A stretch of DNA of 34,830 bases from Phycisphaerae bacterium. Lineage in GTDB: Bacteria; Planctomycetota; Phycisphaerae; JAAYCJ01. The notes beneath the pieces are model-generated. The model was not told the origin of the DNA. It ran no database searches and was given only the letters and a program-made list of their open reading frames with translations. The position numbers were made by a program, and so were the translations under genes. Numbering within the stretch: the stretch's first letter is position 1; each line of letters opens with the position of its first letter. Positions 27,302 to 33,568 of this stretch are shown in pieces. Location of the stretch: assembly GCA_012729815.1 (NCBI GenBank), contig JAAYCJ010000061.1:1-34830 (forward strand), read 5' to 3'.

Positions 27302-27972
27302 GCCGCATCCACGAACAGATGCGAGAGCATCTGCAGCAGCACGAAGACCACCGCCAGCAGCACGATCACGATCACCGTGGCGAGGTTGAAGTACTTCTCG
27401 ATCAGCGGCTTGGCTTTGGCCCCCACGTAGTACATGATCGCCGCCTCCGCGAAAAACCGCATCGAGCGGAAGATCGCGGACGTGACCACGAAGCCCGCGA
27501 AGCTGATCGAGCAGATGCCGCCCAGCCAACTGAACATCATGTAGGGCACCGGCGTGAGGGCCGCGGTGGCCACCGCCCAGAACTCGTACTGTCCGTACAA
27601 CCTCATTGCCTGGTCCGCCTTGGGTCCCATCGCGACCAGATCGAACATCGCAATCACCCGCTCGCCGCCGATGGCCAGGCCCAGCCCGAAGGCCACGCAC
27701 CCGCCCAGCACGCTGAAGATCACCGTGATCAGGCCGTAAGTGAACGAACGCTTCGGTCTGCCCATGCACAAAGCCAGCAGCAGCACGTCGGCCGGCACGG
27801 GAAAGAAGATCGCCTCGCAGAACGCCAGAACCGCCATGGCCGGCGCGCCGTGCGGCGTGTCGGCCCAGTGGATCGCCCACTGGTACATCCGTCGGTGAAC
27901 CTGCCAGCGGGCCACCGGCGCCGGCGGCGCAAACTCCGAGACGGTGGTCTCCCGGCTCAGGGACTCGGTCAT
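27298..27972 (-). CDS. YqaA/DedA-like (VTT-domain) inner-membrane protein
   Basis: 224 residues with several TM segments (about 40-65, 75-100, 130-165, 195-220). Marks of the SNARE-associated/VTT family are the E-A-I-F-F-P-V-P-A-D-V-L-L-L segment near the N-terminus and the A-L-T-P-V-P-Y-M-M-F-S-W-x-G-G stretch in the middle, where conserved Glu, Pro and Gly form re-entrant loops. Some DedA relatives flip lipids or act in membrane homeostasis; for this subgroup the substrate is unknown. ATG at 27972 was chosen over GTG at 27981 because AGGAG is then 10 nt away rather than 1. It lies 42 bp after the dNTPase gene and may be cotranscribed with it. Confidence 0.85.
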   Translation of the reverse strand: MTESLSRETTVSEFAPPAPVARWQVHRRMYQWAIHWADTPHGAPAMAVLAFCEAIFFPVPADVLLLALCMGRPKRSFTYGLITVIFSVLGGCVAFGLGLAIGGERVIAMFDLVAMGPKADQAMRLYGQYEFWAVATAALTPVPYMMFSWLGGICSISFAGFVVTSAIFRSMRFFAEAAIMYYVGAKAKPLIEKYFNLATVIVIVLLAVVFVLLQMLSHLFVDAA

Positions 27973-28014
27973 GGTCTGCACACTCCTGAATACAGTTCGT
28001 CGAGAACGCCGCCG

Positions 28015-29136
28015 CTATTCGGCTCTTGGTCCGATCAGCACGTTCAGCGAACTTAACAGTATATCATCCTCACCGAACATCTGTCGATAGACTTTCAGGC
28101 AGAAGCGATCGGTCATGCCGCTGATGTAGTCGCCGATGATCCGCTCCAGCTCGCACTCGTCCCGCCGCCGATGGTAGCGACGCGGCAGCAGGTCGGGCTC
28201 GGACCGGTACTTCTCGAACAGCCGGATCACGATCCGCTGGCACGCTGCGTCCGTCTGGGCGATGCTCGGATGCCGGTAAATCTTATCCGCCACGAACCGC
28301 TCCAGTTCGGCCAGCGCCGCCGCCGTCGTCTCGCCGAGCCGCAGGACGGTCCCGTCCGGGCGCTCCTCCGCGTGCAAGTCCTCGATCACGATCCGCTGAA
28401 TGTTCTCGACGACCAAGCGGCGGATCACGTAGATCGGCCGGTCGCGAAGCGCCGGCTCGACCCGCTCGACGGCCTGCCGCCACAGCCGCAGTTCCGGCAG
28501 TTGTCCGGCCTCGATCAACTCGGTACCGATCGCGTCCTCAAGATCGCCCGCGTCGTAGGCGATGCGGTCGGCCCAGTCCGCGGCCTGAGCCACCAGCGAC
28601 CCTCCGGCCTGGGCTTCGGGCCGGTCGTAGGGCCCATTGTGCCCTTCGATGCCGGACAGCACCGCACGCGTCAGGTTCAGTCCGGCAAACCACGGATACG
28701 GCCGTTCCAGGGACCGGACCACCCGAAGCGACTGGGCGTTGTGCTCGAAACCGCCGAAGGCCCCCAGGGCCGTGCTCAAGCCGCGTTCGCCGGCATGGCC
28801 GAAGGGTCCGTGGCCCAGGTCGTGGGCCAGGCACACCAGCTCGGCCAGTTGCGGCTCAGCCCCGAAGCGACAGGCCAGCACCATGCCCATCTGGGCCACC
28901 TCCAGGCTGTGGGTCATCCGCGTCCGGAAGTGGTCGCCCTCGAACGGCAGGAAGACCTGCGTCTTGTACTGGAGTCGTCGAAATGCCATCGAATGCACGA
29001 TCCGGTGCCGGTCCAACAGCAGCGGGTTGGCGTACAGGTCGGCCTGCGGGTCGGGGTGTTCGCGGCTGTGGTCGGCTTGCGGCGGTCGCGTCACGCTGGA
29101 AATCTCCTGATCGCTTGGTTGTCCCATTTTAGGCAT
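28015..29136 (-). CDS. Deoxynucleoside triphosphate triphosphohydrolase (dGTPase-like, HD domain)
   Basis: 373 residues. The HD-superfamily metal site is clear: R-T-R-M-T-H76-S-L-E-V, A-H105-D106-L-G-H-G-P-F-G-H-A-G-E, and a later Asp in YDAGDLEDA. The opening DRHRIVHSMAFRRLQYKTQVF is typical of bacterial dGTPase-like enzymes, which split dNTPs to deoxynucleoside and triphosphate and regulate nucleotide pools or limit phages. Start at 29136: GGGGGG stands 4 nt upstream; GTG at 29154 and ATG at 29127 are alternatives. A perfect -10 (29172-29177) lies just upstream. It is shorter than E. coli Dgt and like the generic dNTPase clade. Cytoplasmic. Confidence 0.93.
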   Translation of the reverse strand: MPKMGQPSDQEISSVTRPPQADHSREHPDPQADLYANPLLLDRHRIVHSMAFRRLQYKTQVFLPFEGDHFRTRMTHSLEVAQMGMVLACRFGAEPQLAELVCLAHDLGHGPFGHAGERGLSTALGAFGGFEHNAQSLRVVRSLERPYPWFAGLNLTRAVLSGIEGHNGPYDRPEAQAGGSLVAQAADWADRIAYDAGDLEDAIGTELIEAGQLPELRLWRQAVERVEPALRDRPIYVIRRLVVENIQRIVIEDLHAEERPDGTVLRLGETTAAALAELERFVADKIYRHPSIAQTDAACQRIVIRLFEKYRSEPDLLPRRYHRRRDECELERIIGDYISGMTDRFCLKVYRQMFGEDDILLSSLNVLIGPRAE

Positions 29137-29171
29137 CAAGCCCCCCACCGACACTCGCCGATAACTCCACT

Positions 29172-29177
29172 ATTATA
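29172..29177 (-). promoter_or_regulatory. Consensus -10 element for the dNTPase gene
   Basis: Perfect TATAAT on the minus strand, 35 bp before the ATG at 29136, preceded by GGAAAAAAGCT. The -35 is poor (TTGCTC at a 15-bp distance). It lies in the 84-bp divergent gap shared with the glycosyltransferase gene. Confidence 0.5.
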
Positions 29178-29220
29178 AGCTTTTTTCCAAACGAGCAAGT
29201 CCAGCAACGGAAATTCGGGC

Positions 29221-30366
29221 ATGGCCCAGCCGGCAATCACCCTCGTCATACCTAACTTCAATCGTGCCAGCGAGTTGGAGCAGACCCTGGAGCGGATCAC
29301 CGAGCTCAACGAGCTGGACAAGCAGATTCTGGTGATCGACAACGCCTCGACCGACGGGGCGCCCGAGATGGTCGAGAGGCGCTTTCCGCAGGTTGAACTG
29401 GTGCGGCTGGACCAGAATCTGGGCACAGCGGCCCGCAACGTCGGCCTGGAGCGGGCCCGGGCGTCGATCACCCTGATGCTCGACAACGACAGCTACCCGG
29501 AACCAGGGATACTTAAGAATATTCATCAGGCGTTCGAGCAGGAGCGGCACTTGGGCATCCTGGCGTGCCGGGTCAAGCTGCCCTCGGGACGGCACGAGTC
29601 CGGCGGACTGCCGGGCGTGTTCGTCGGCTGCGGGGCGGCGATGCGAACCGACCTGATCCGCCAACTCGGCGGCTATCCCGAGGACTACGGGTATTACGTC
29701 GAGGAGTACGACCTCTCGTGCCGGGTCTGGCAGAGCGGCTACCGGGTCCGCTGGAGCGAGCAGGCCCTGGTCCATCACGCCAAGAGCCCGTCGCAACGGA
29801 ACATGGACCGCATTCTGTACTTTCTGACCCGCAACAACCTGCAACTGTGGCACCGTTTCTCGCCACCGGCCCGGCGGGCGGCCATGCTGCGGCAGACCGC
29901 GGCCCGCTACGCTGCGATCGCCCGGATCGAGCGGGCGGTCGGGGGCTTCCTGCGCGGGTTGACCGGCGGATGGTACCGGATCGCCCGGCAGTACCGCAGG
30001 CGAACCGAACTGACGCCCGAGCAATTCGACGCCCTCTTCGGCGGGCGGGCCATCCGCGCGCACGTCGAGGCGATGCAGCGGGACGGCCTCCGCACCGCCG
30101 CCATCTTCGGGTGGGGCAAGGGGTTGGAGCAGATCATCGAGTACCTGCGCGAAGGCGGGATCGCCGTCACCCGAATCATTGGCGATCGTCCCCTGCCGAT
30201 CCGCCGATGGATGTCGCTGCCGGTGGATCGCAGCGACGGCAATACGCTATCCGAGGATGCGCTGGTGGTCGGTTCGCTCTCGCCGGGCGTGGCGATGGAC
30301 TATCACGAGCAGGCCCAAACAAAATTCCCCAACGCCCGGGTGGTCCGGCTGGCGGATTTCTCGTAG
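29221..30366 (+). CDS. Family 2 glycosyltransferase with an additional C-terminal Rossmann-like domain
   Basis: 381 residues. N-terminal GT-A fold: ITLVIPNFNRASELE (6-20), VIDNASTDGAPE (38-49), DQNLGTAARN (64-73), the metal-binding D-x-D-like LDND 87-90, then the acceptor region VGCGAAMRTDLIRQLGGYPE and YVEEYDLSCRVWQSGYRV. This is the rhamnosyl/galactofuranosyl-type GT2 pattern. Residues about 292-381 form a separate domain beginning TAAIFGWGKGLEQIIEYLREGG, like the nucleotide-binding start of PglD-type sugar-modification proteins. Substrates are unknown; a role in polysaccharide or glycan synthesis is likely. It stands alone, divergent from the dNTPase gene, without other polysaccharide genes. 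ATG at 29221 has no strong Shine-Dalgarno. Confidence 0.88.
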   Translation: MAQPAITLVIPNFNRASELEQTLERITELNELDKQILVIDNASTDGAPEMVERRFPQVELVRLDQNLGTAARNVGLERARASITLMLDNDSYPEPGILKNIHQAFEQERHLGILACRVKLPSGRHESGGLPGVFVGCGAAMRTDLIRQLGGYPEDYGYYVEEYDLSCRVWQSGYRVRWSEQALVHHAKSPSQRNMDRILYFLTRNNLQLWHRFSPPARRAAMLRQTAARYAAIARIERAVGGFLRGLTGGWYRIARQYRRRTELTPEQFDALFGGRAIRAHVEAMQRDGLRTAAIFGWGKGLEQIIEYLREGGIAVTRIIGDRPLPIRRWMSLPVDRSDGNTLSEDALVVGSLSPGVAMDYHEQAQTKFPNARVVRLADFS

Positions 30367-30381
30367 ACGCGGCAGAGGCCG

Positions 30382-31197
30382 CTAGAACCGCGCCGAAGCC
30401 GCCCCGCGCGGGCTGCGGAAGCGCCCCTTGGCCTTGAGCTGATCCCGAATCCGGGCGGCGTTTTCATAGTCTTCAGCGGCGATCGCCACTTCGAGCTGCT
30501 CGCTGAGGGTCTGCTTGACGCCGTACTGCCGGCGGATCTGCCGCTCGAGCATTCTGAGTTCCGCGATCGACGGATCGTGCCGCAGCCACTTGGTCAGTCC
30601 GTGGTCCTCATAGACCTTGGCGATCTGGCCCATGCCGGACTTGATCTGCTCGACCGCCTCGTCGAAATCCTTGTCGAGCACCCGCCGCTGCGTCAGGGCG
30701 ATGGTCCGGTGCCAGAGGACGAATGGACGGTACCGCTCGTGGTTCTCCACGTGATCCTCGTCGTCGCAGTGATCGCGGATGAAGTCCATGGCCTCGAGCG
30801 TGTAGTCGGCGTCGCGGACCGCCCGCTCGTAGTAAGAGGCGGCCGTCGAACTCTCGCCGCCGTCCTGAGCCCGCCGCGCCACCGCCAGCATTCCGACCCG
30901 ACGGTGGTAGAACTGGGTCATCTCGCGGTCCAGTTCGGCCCAGGCCTTGCGCGGCACGCCTCGCGAGGGATCCTCAGCCTTCACCTCGGCGACCCGGCGC
31001 GTGACGTACTCCAGGTAGGTCTGGCAGTTATGGGGCTTGGTCGCGTCCGGCCGGCCGTCGATGACCATCTGGAGCAGTCCGCAGTCCAGACGGAGCTGAA
31101 GCTGCGGCTGACCGTCCGTCCCGACGACGACGCGGGCGTCCACCCCTTCGTCGGATGACGGCCACGACCGTAGGATCGAGCCAATGTCTTTGGACAC
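30382..31197 (-). CDS. UVR-motif (UvrB/UvrC-type) protein of unknown function
   Basis: 271 residues. The N-terminus (VSKDIGSILRSWP, ARVVVGTDGQPQLQLRLDCGLLQMVIDGRPD) matches a conserved planctomycete family as I recall it, which is why GTG at 31197 was chosen; GAGGG stands 6 nt upstream. The longer start (ATG at 31215) lacks a ribosome site. Residues about 90-220 are helical, TPR-like, with S-Y-Y-E-R-A-V-R-D-A. At the C-terminus (about 228-262) is a UVR motif: LSEQLEVAIAAEDYENAARIRDQL, the module through which UvrB and UvrC, or McsA-type proteins, interact. It has no nuclease or helicase part, so it is not a repair enzyme itself. It may be a binding partner of Uvr or Clp proteins (inference). 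It is convergent with the glycosyltransferase gene, 15 bp apart. Confidence 0.82.
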   Translation of the reverse strand: MSKDIGSILRSWPSSDEGVDARVVVGTDGQPQLQLRLDCGLLQMVIDGRPDATKPHNCQTYLEYVTRRVAEVKAEDPSRGVPRKAWAELDREMTQFYHRRVGMLAVARRAQDGGESSTAASYYERAVRDADYTLEAMDFIRDHCDDEDHVENHERYRPFVLWHRTIALTQRRVLDKDFDEAVEQIKSGMGQIAKVYEDHGLTKWLRHDPSIAELRMLERQIRRQYGVKQTLSEQLEVAIAAEDYENAARIRDQLKAKGRFRSPRGAASARF

Positions 31198-31263
31198 CTG
31201 GGACCCTCGTTTCATCAGTCTGTAGAGCCTTCGAAAAAGGTTCACGGTACTGCGTTTTACTGA

Positions 31264-31269
31264 ATTATA
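31264..31269 (-). promoter_or_regulatory. Consensus -10 element for the UVR-motif gene
   Basis: Perfect TATAAT on the minus strand, predicted start near 31257, 60 nt ahead of the GTG. No good -35 at 16-18 bp (CTCTTT). Confidence 0.45.
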
Positions 31270-31388
31270 CCGCGACTCGCGTGGAAAAAGAGCCAAAGCC
31301 AGCCACCGAATGCATTTATGCTCAATAAGGTCAGAGGGTTCCAATGTGCATTTTCGCGATCCGCTCGCTATACTTGATTATCCCGAGT

Positions 31389-32438
31389 ATGGACGAGCAG
31401 ATCAATAACAATCTCGACCTCCTGGAGATCGAAGAGGCCCAGGAACTGGACCAGGACGGCGGCCCCATCCACGCCCGAATCGAGGTGCGCAAACGCCGCT
31501 CGCGAAGCCGGATCGACAAGTACCTTCAGGGGCGGTTTCCGCGATTTTCTCGGACCGCGATCCAGAAACTTATCAAGGAGGGGGCGATCACCGTCAACGG
31601 CAGGGCGATCAAGCCCAGCTACGAGATCATGCCCGCGGACCGGATCGAACTGATCCTGCCGCCTCCGGAAACCCGCCAGATATTACCCGAGGACATTCCC
31701 CTGAGGATTCTCTACGAGGACGAGTATCTCCTGGCGGTCGACAAACCGCCGAACATGGTCGTGCATCCGGCCCGCGGGTATCAGAGCGGCACGCTGGTCA
31801 ACGCCCTGGTCCACTACTGTGACAACCTCTCAGCCAGCGATGATCCGGTCCGTCCGGGCATCGTCCACCGGCTCGACAAGGATACCACCGGGGTGATCCT
31901 GGTGGCCAAGAACGATGAGGCGCACTGGCGGCTGTCCCTGCAGTTCGAGCGGCGGCGGATTCACAAGGAATACCGCGCGGTGGTCGAGGGCGAGTTGGAG
32001 TTGGACTCCGACCGCATCGACGCCCCCATCGGCATCCATCCGCAAATCCGCGAACGGTACTCGGTCCGCAAGGGCATCGGGCGGCCGGCCGCGACCGTCT
32101 ACCAGGCCGTCGAACGGCTGGCCGGCTACACGCACGTTCGCCTTCTGCCGGAGACCGGGCGAACGCATCAGCTTCGCGTTCACATGTCGTGGATCCGCCA
32201 TCCCATCGTGGCCGACTCGATGTACGGCGGCAAGAGCCCCACGGTCGGTGAACTGCTCGGCACGGACGATCCGACCCCGGCCATCGGCCGTTTCGCCCTG
32301 CACGCCCACCGGATCGAGTTCCGCCACCCGATCAGCGGGCAGACCCTCGCCATCGAAGCCCCCCTGCCGCAGGACTTTCAGAACCTCCTCGATGTGCTGC
32401 GGACCAGGGCCGGCATGTCCCGAAGCCGCAGCGGCTGA
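31389..32438 (+). CDS. rluD: RluD-type 23S rRNA pseudouridine synthase
   Basis: 349 residues. An acidic N-terminal tail is followed by an S4 RNA-binding domain (about 38-90: SRIDKYLQGRFPRFSRTAIQKLI) and the RluA/RluD catalytic domain. The catalytic Asp is D163 in H-R-L-D-K-D-T-T-G; other marks are LAVDKPPNMVVHPA and the ETGRTHQLRVHMSWIRHPIVADSMYGG-type stretch (R-T-H-Q-I/L-R-x-H). RluD enzymes convert uridines of helix 69 of 23S rRNA to pseudouridine. ATG at 31389 begins a typical acidic leader; an earlier in-frame ATG at 31344 would add a non-homologous hydrophobic stretch and overlaps the promoter region (TATACT at 31369-31374). It is divergent from the UVR-motif gene. Confidence 0.93.
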   Translation: MDEQINNNLDLLEIEEAQELDQDGGPIHARIEVRKRRSRSRIDKYLQGRFPRFSRTAIQKLIKEGAITVNGRAIKPSYEIMPADRIELILPPPETRQILPEDIPLRILYEDEYLLAVDKPPNMVVHPARGYQSGTLVNALVHYCDNLSASDDPVRPGIVHRLDKDTTGVILVAKNDEAHWRLSLQFERRRIHKEYRAVVEGELELDSDRIDAPIGIHPQIRERYSVRKGIGRPAATVYQAVERLAGYTHVRLLPETGRTHQLRVHMSWIRHPIVADSMYGGKSPTVGELLGTDDPTPAIGRFALHAHRIEFRHPISGQTLAIEAPLPQDFQNLLDVLRTRAGMSRSRSG

Positions 32439-32460
32439 GCCGTCATCGCCATTCAAAAGG

Positions 32461-32497
32461 AAAGGCAAGGGACGCGGTTGGCTGATCCCTTGCCTTT
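32461..32497. terminator. Terminator hairpin between convergent genes
   Basis: Perfect 12-bp stem AAAGGCAAGGGA / TCCCTTGCCTTT with a 13-nt loop, 22 bp after the rluD stop. The stem ends in CCTTT followed by AGGTTTCC on the plus strand, and in CCTTT followed by CCTTTTGAA on the minus strand. It probably serves rluD and may also stop transcripts of the convergent secreted-protein gene. Confidence 0.7.
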
Positions 32498-32520
32498 AGG
32501 TTTCCTGTCGGACTATATTC

Positions 32521-32539
32521 GGCCTCAACCGTTGAGGCC
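32521..32539. other. Second compact hairpin in the convergent gap
   Basis: Perfect 8-bp stem GGCCTCAA / TTGAGGCC with a 3-nt CCG loop, extendable by one C-G pair at 32520/32540, 23 bp past the first hairpin. No U tract follows on either strand. It may be a back-up pause or an RNA 3'-end protecting structure for the secreted-protein gene. Confidence 0.5.
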
Positions 32540-32614
32540 GGCAAACTGCCTCAGCCCCACCCCGCCGCAACAGGCGTCCCCTTCGTCGACGGCGAGGGCG
32601 GGCCAATCAAACGG

Positions 32615-33265
32615 TTACGAATGGTACCAGAGGTACCAGAAGAAGACCTCCCAGCCGAGCTGGAGCGAGTTCTCCTTGCAGTACGGATCGATCCAGTCGG
32701 TCTGGCAGATGCAGAGGTACTTGCAGTACCAAGTCTTGTTGTGGTGGTCCTTGAACCGGTTGGTCCAGTAGATCTGATCGCTGTAGAAGGCGGCGCAGTA
32801 CCCGTCGTAGTTCGTCCAATCAACGGCGTACGGGGCCGGCCAGGCGGGAATCCCATAGGCTTCGCCCTGGGCCTCAAAGTAGAGCTCGGCGCAGCCGCTG
32901 CTGCACCAGACGTCGCAGGCCGGGCAGTGGCAGGTCGGCACCGACACGTCGCCCAGGTTGTGCATCATCCCGCCACAGTAGTCCTCGTTGATCGTCCAAG
33001 CCATCCAACTGGCGTTCAGTTGCGACTGGGTGCGGACGTTGTTCCACTGCCCGCTGTGCATCCAGTCGGGCATCCAGATATCGCCGGTCGAGGCGGAACT
33101 GCTGATATTCGACTTGCTGAAGCCCCACAGGCCCAGCGCGTAGTCGATATCGCCGTCCTGCATCATCCGGTCGGCGATCCCGCCGTGGGCGATCGGGCCC
33201 CAGGCGTAGGCCGGAGCGACACAAAGCAAAGCAACCCCCAATGCGCAGACAAGAATCGTTCTCAT
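32615..33265 (-). CDS. Secreted Cys-rich protein resembling S1/P1 nuclease or zinc-dependent phospholipase C, with altered metal site
   Basis: 216 residues. Start at 33265: AAGGAGG lies 8 nt upstream. Signal peptide MRTILVCALGVALLCVAPAYA is followed by mature W22-G-P-I-A-H27. In the S1/P1 nuclease-phospholipase C superfamily the mature N-terminal Trp and the His five residues on are zinc ligands, with the same W-x4-H spacing in P1. Further matching points are MPD67W and M-H102-N-L-G-D106, like the H-x3-D box of the family. The box then reads VPTCHC: the His expected ten residues after H102 is Cys112, with His one residue later. The later His-x3-Glu/Asp pair is not evident (E127-x3-E131 instead). 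Eleven Cys occur in the mature chain, many in 112-125 and 181-196. It is therefore either a divergent enzyme with a disulfide- or Cys-based site, or a non-catalytic relative. It is exported, probably disulfide-stabilised. Confidence 0.62.
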   Translation of the reverse strand: MRTILVCALGVALLCVAPAYAWGPIAHGGIADRMMQDGDIDYALGLWGFSKSNISSSASTGDIWMPDWMHSGQWNNVRTQSQLNASWMAWTINEDYCGGMMHNLGDVSVPTCHCPACDVWCSSGCAELYFEAQGEAYGIPAWPAPYAVDWTNYDGYCAAFYSDQIYWTNRFKDHHNKTWYCKYLCICQTDWIDPYCKENSLQLGWEVFFWYLWYHS

Positions 33266-33568
33266 GAGCGAAACCTCCTTGGAAAAAGTGAGACAGGATT
33301 GAGTGGACAGGACTTCGGACGTTGAGCTTTTTGCATGGACGGGATTGAAATGGCTCAGCATCCGGCACCTCAAGACGAAGTCCGACACGAACCCTTTTCC
33401 CCGCTGAGCGCCGTCCTACGGACGAGACGCCCCCTTCCCCGAGGCATGACCCTACTACTGGAGTTTGATACCGCAGGGAGTCTGGATTGTCAAGCCAAAA
33501 CCGAGAAACGGTCTATACAATCATCCGTTTCCGTGTTTCCTCGTGAGCAACCGGTTGACCGGATGGGT
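33266..33568. other. Leader and promoter region of the secreted Cys-rich protein gene
   Basis: A 303-bp gap between two minus-strand genes. It contains a promoter (33465-33493) and a leader of about 190 nt with a small hairpin CGTCC-GTA-GGACG (minus strand near 33408-33424). I could not match the leader to any riboswitch class. No clear terminator for the upstream LolA-like gene was found. Small open frames here are not supported. Confidence 0.45.
33465..33493 (-). promoter_or_regulatory. Sigma-70-type promoter of the secreted Cys-rich protein gene
   Basis: On the minus strand a perfect -35 TTGACA (33488-33493), 17-bp spacer, and TATCAA (33465-33470, four of six). Predicted start near 33458, giving a leader of about 193 nt. 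Confidence 0.55.

Noticed and set aside
31344-31388. Earlier ATG for the RluD-type gene
   Set aside because: It would add a hydrophobic stretch unlike the family and runs over a possible -10 element; ATG at 31389 fits the usual acidic leader.
33266-33458. Riboswitch in the leader of the secreted Cys-rich protein gene
   Set aside because: Only one small hairpin is visible and conserved cores of c-di-GMP, cobalamin or TPP classes are not recognisable by eye.
33494-33568. Terminator after the LolA-like gene (AAACGG...CCGTTT)
   Set aside because: Six-base stem with a 13-nt loop and no proper U tract; too weak to call.
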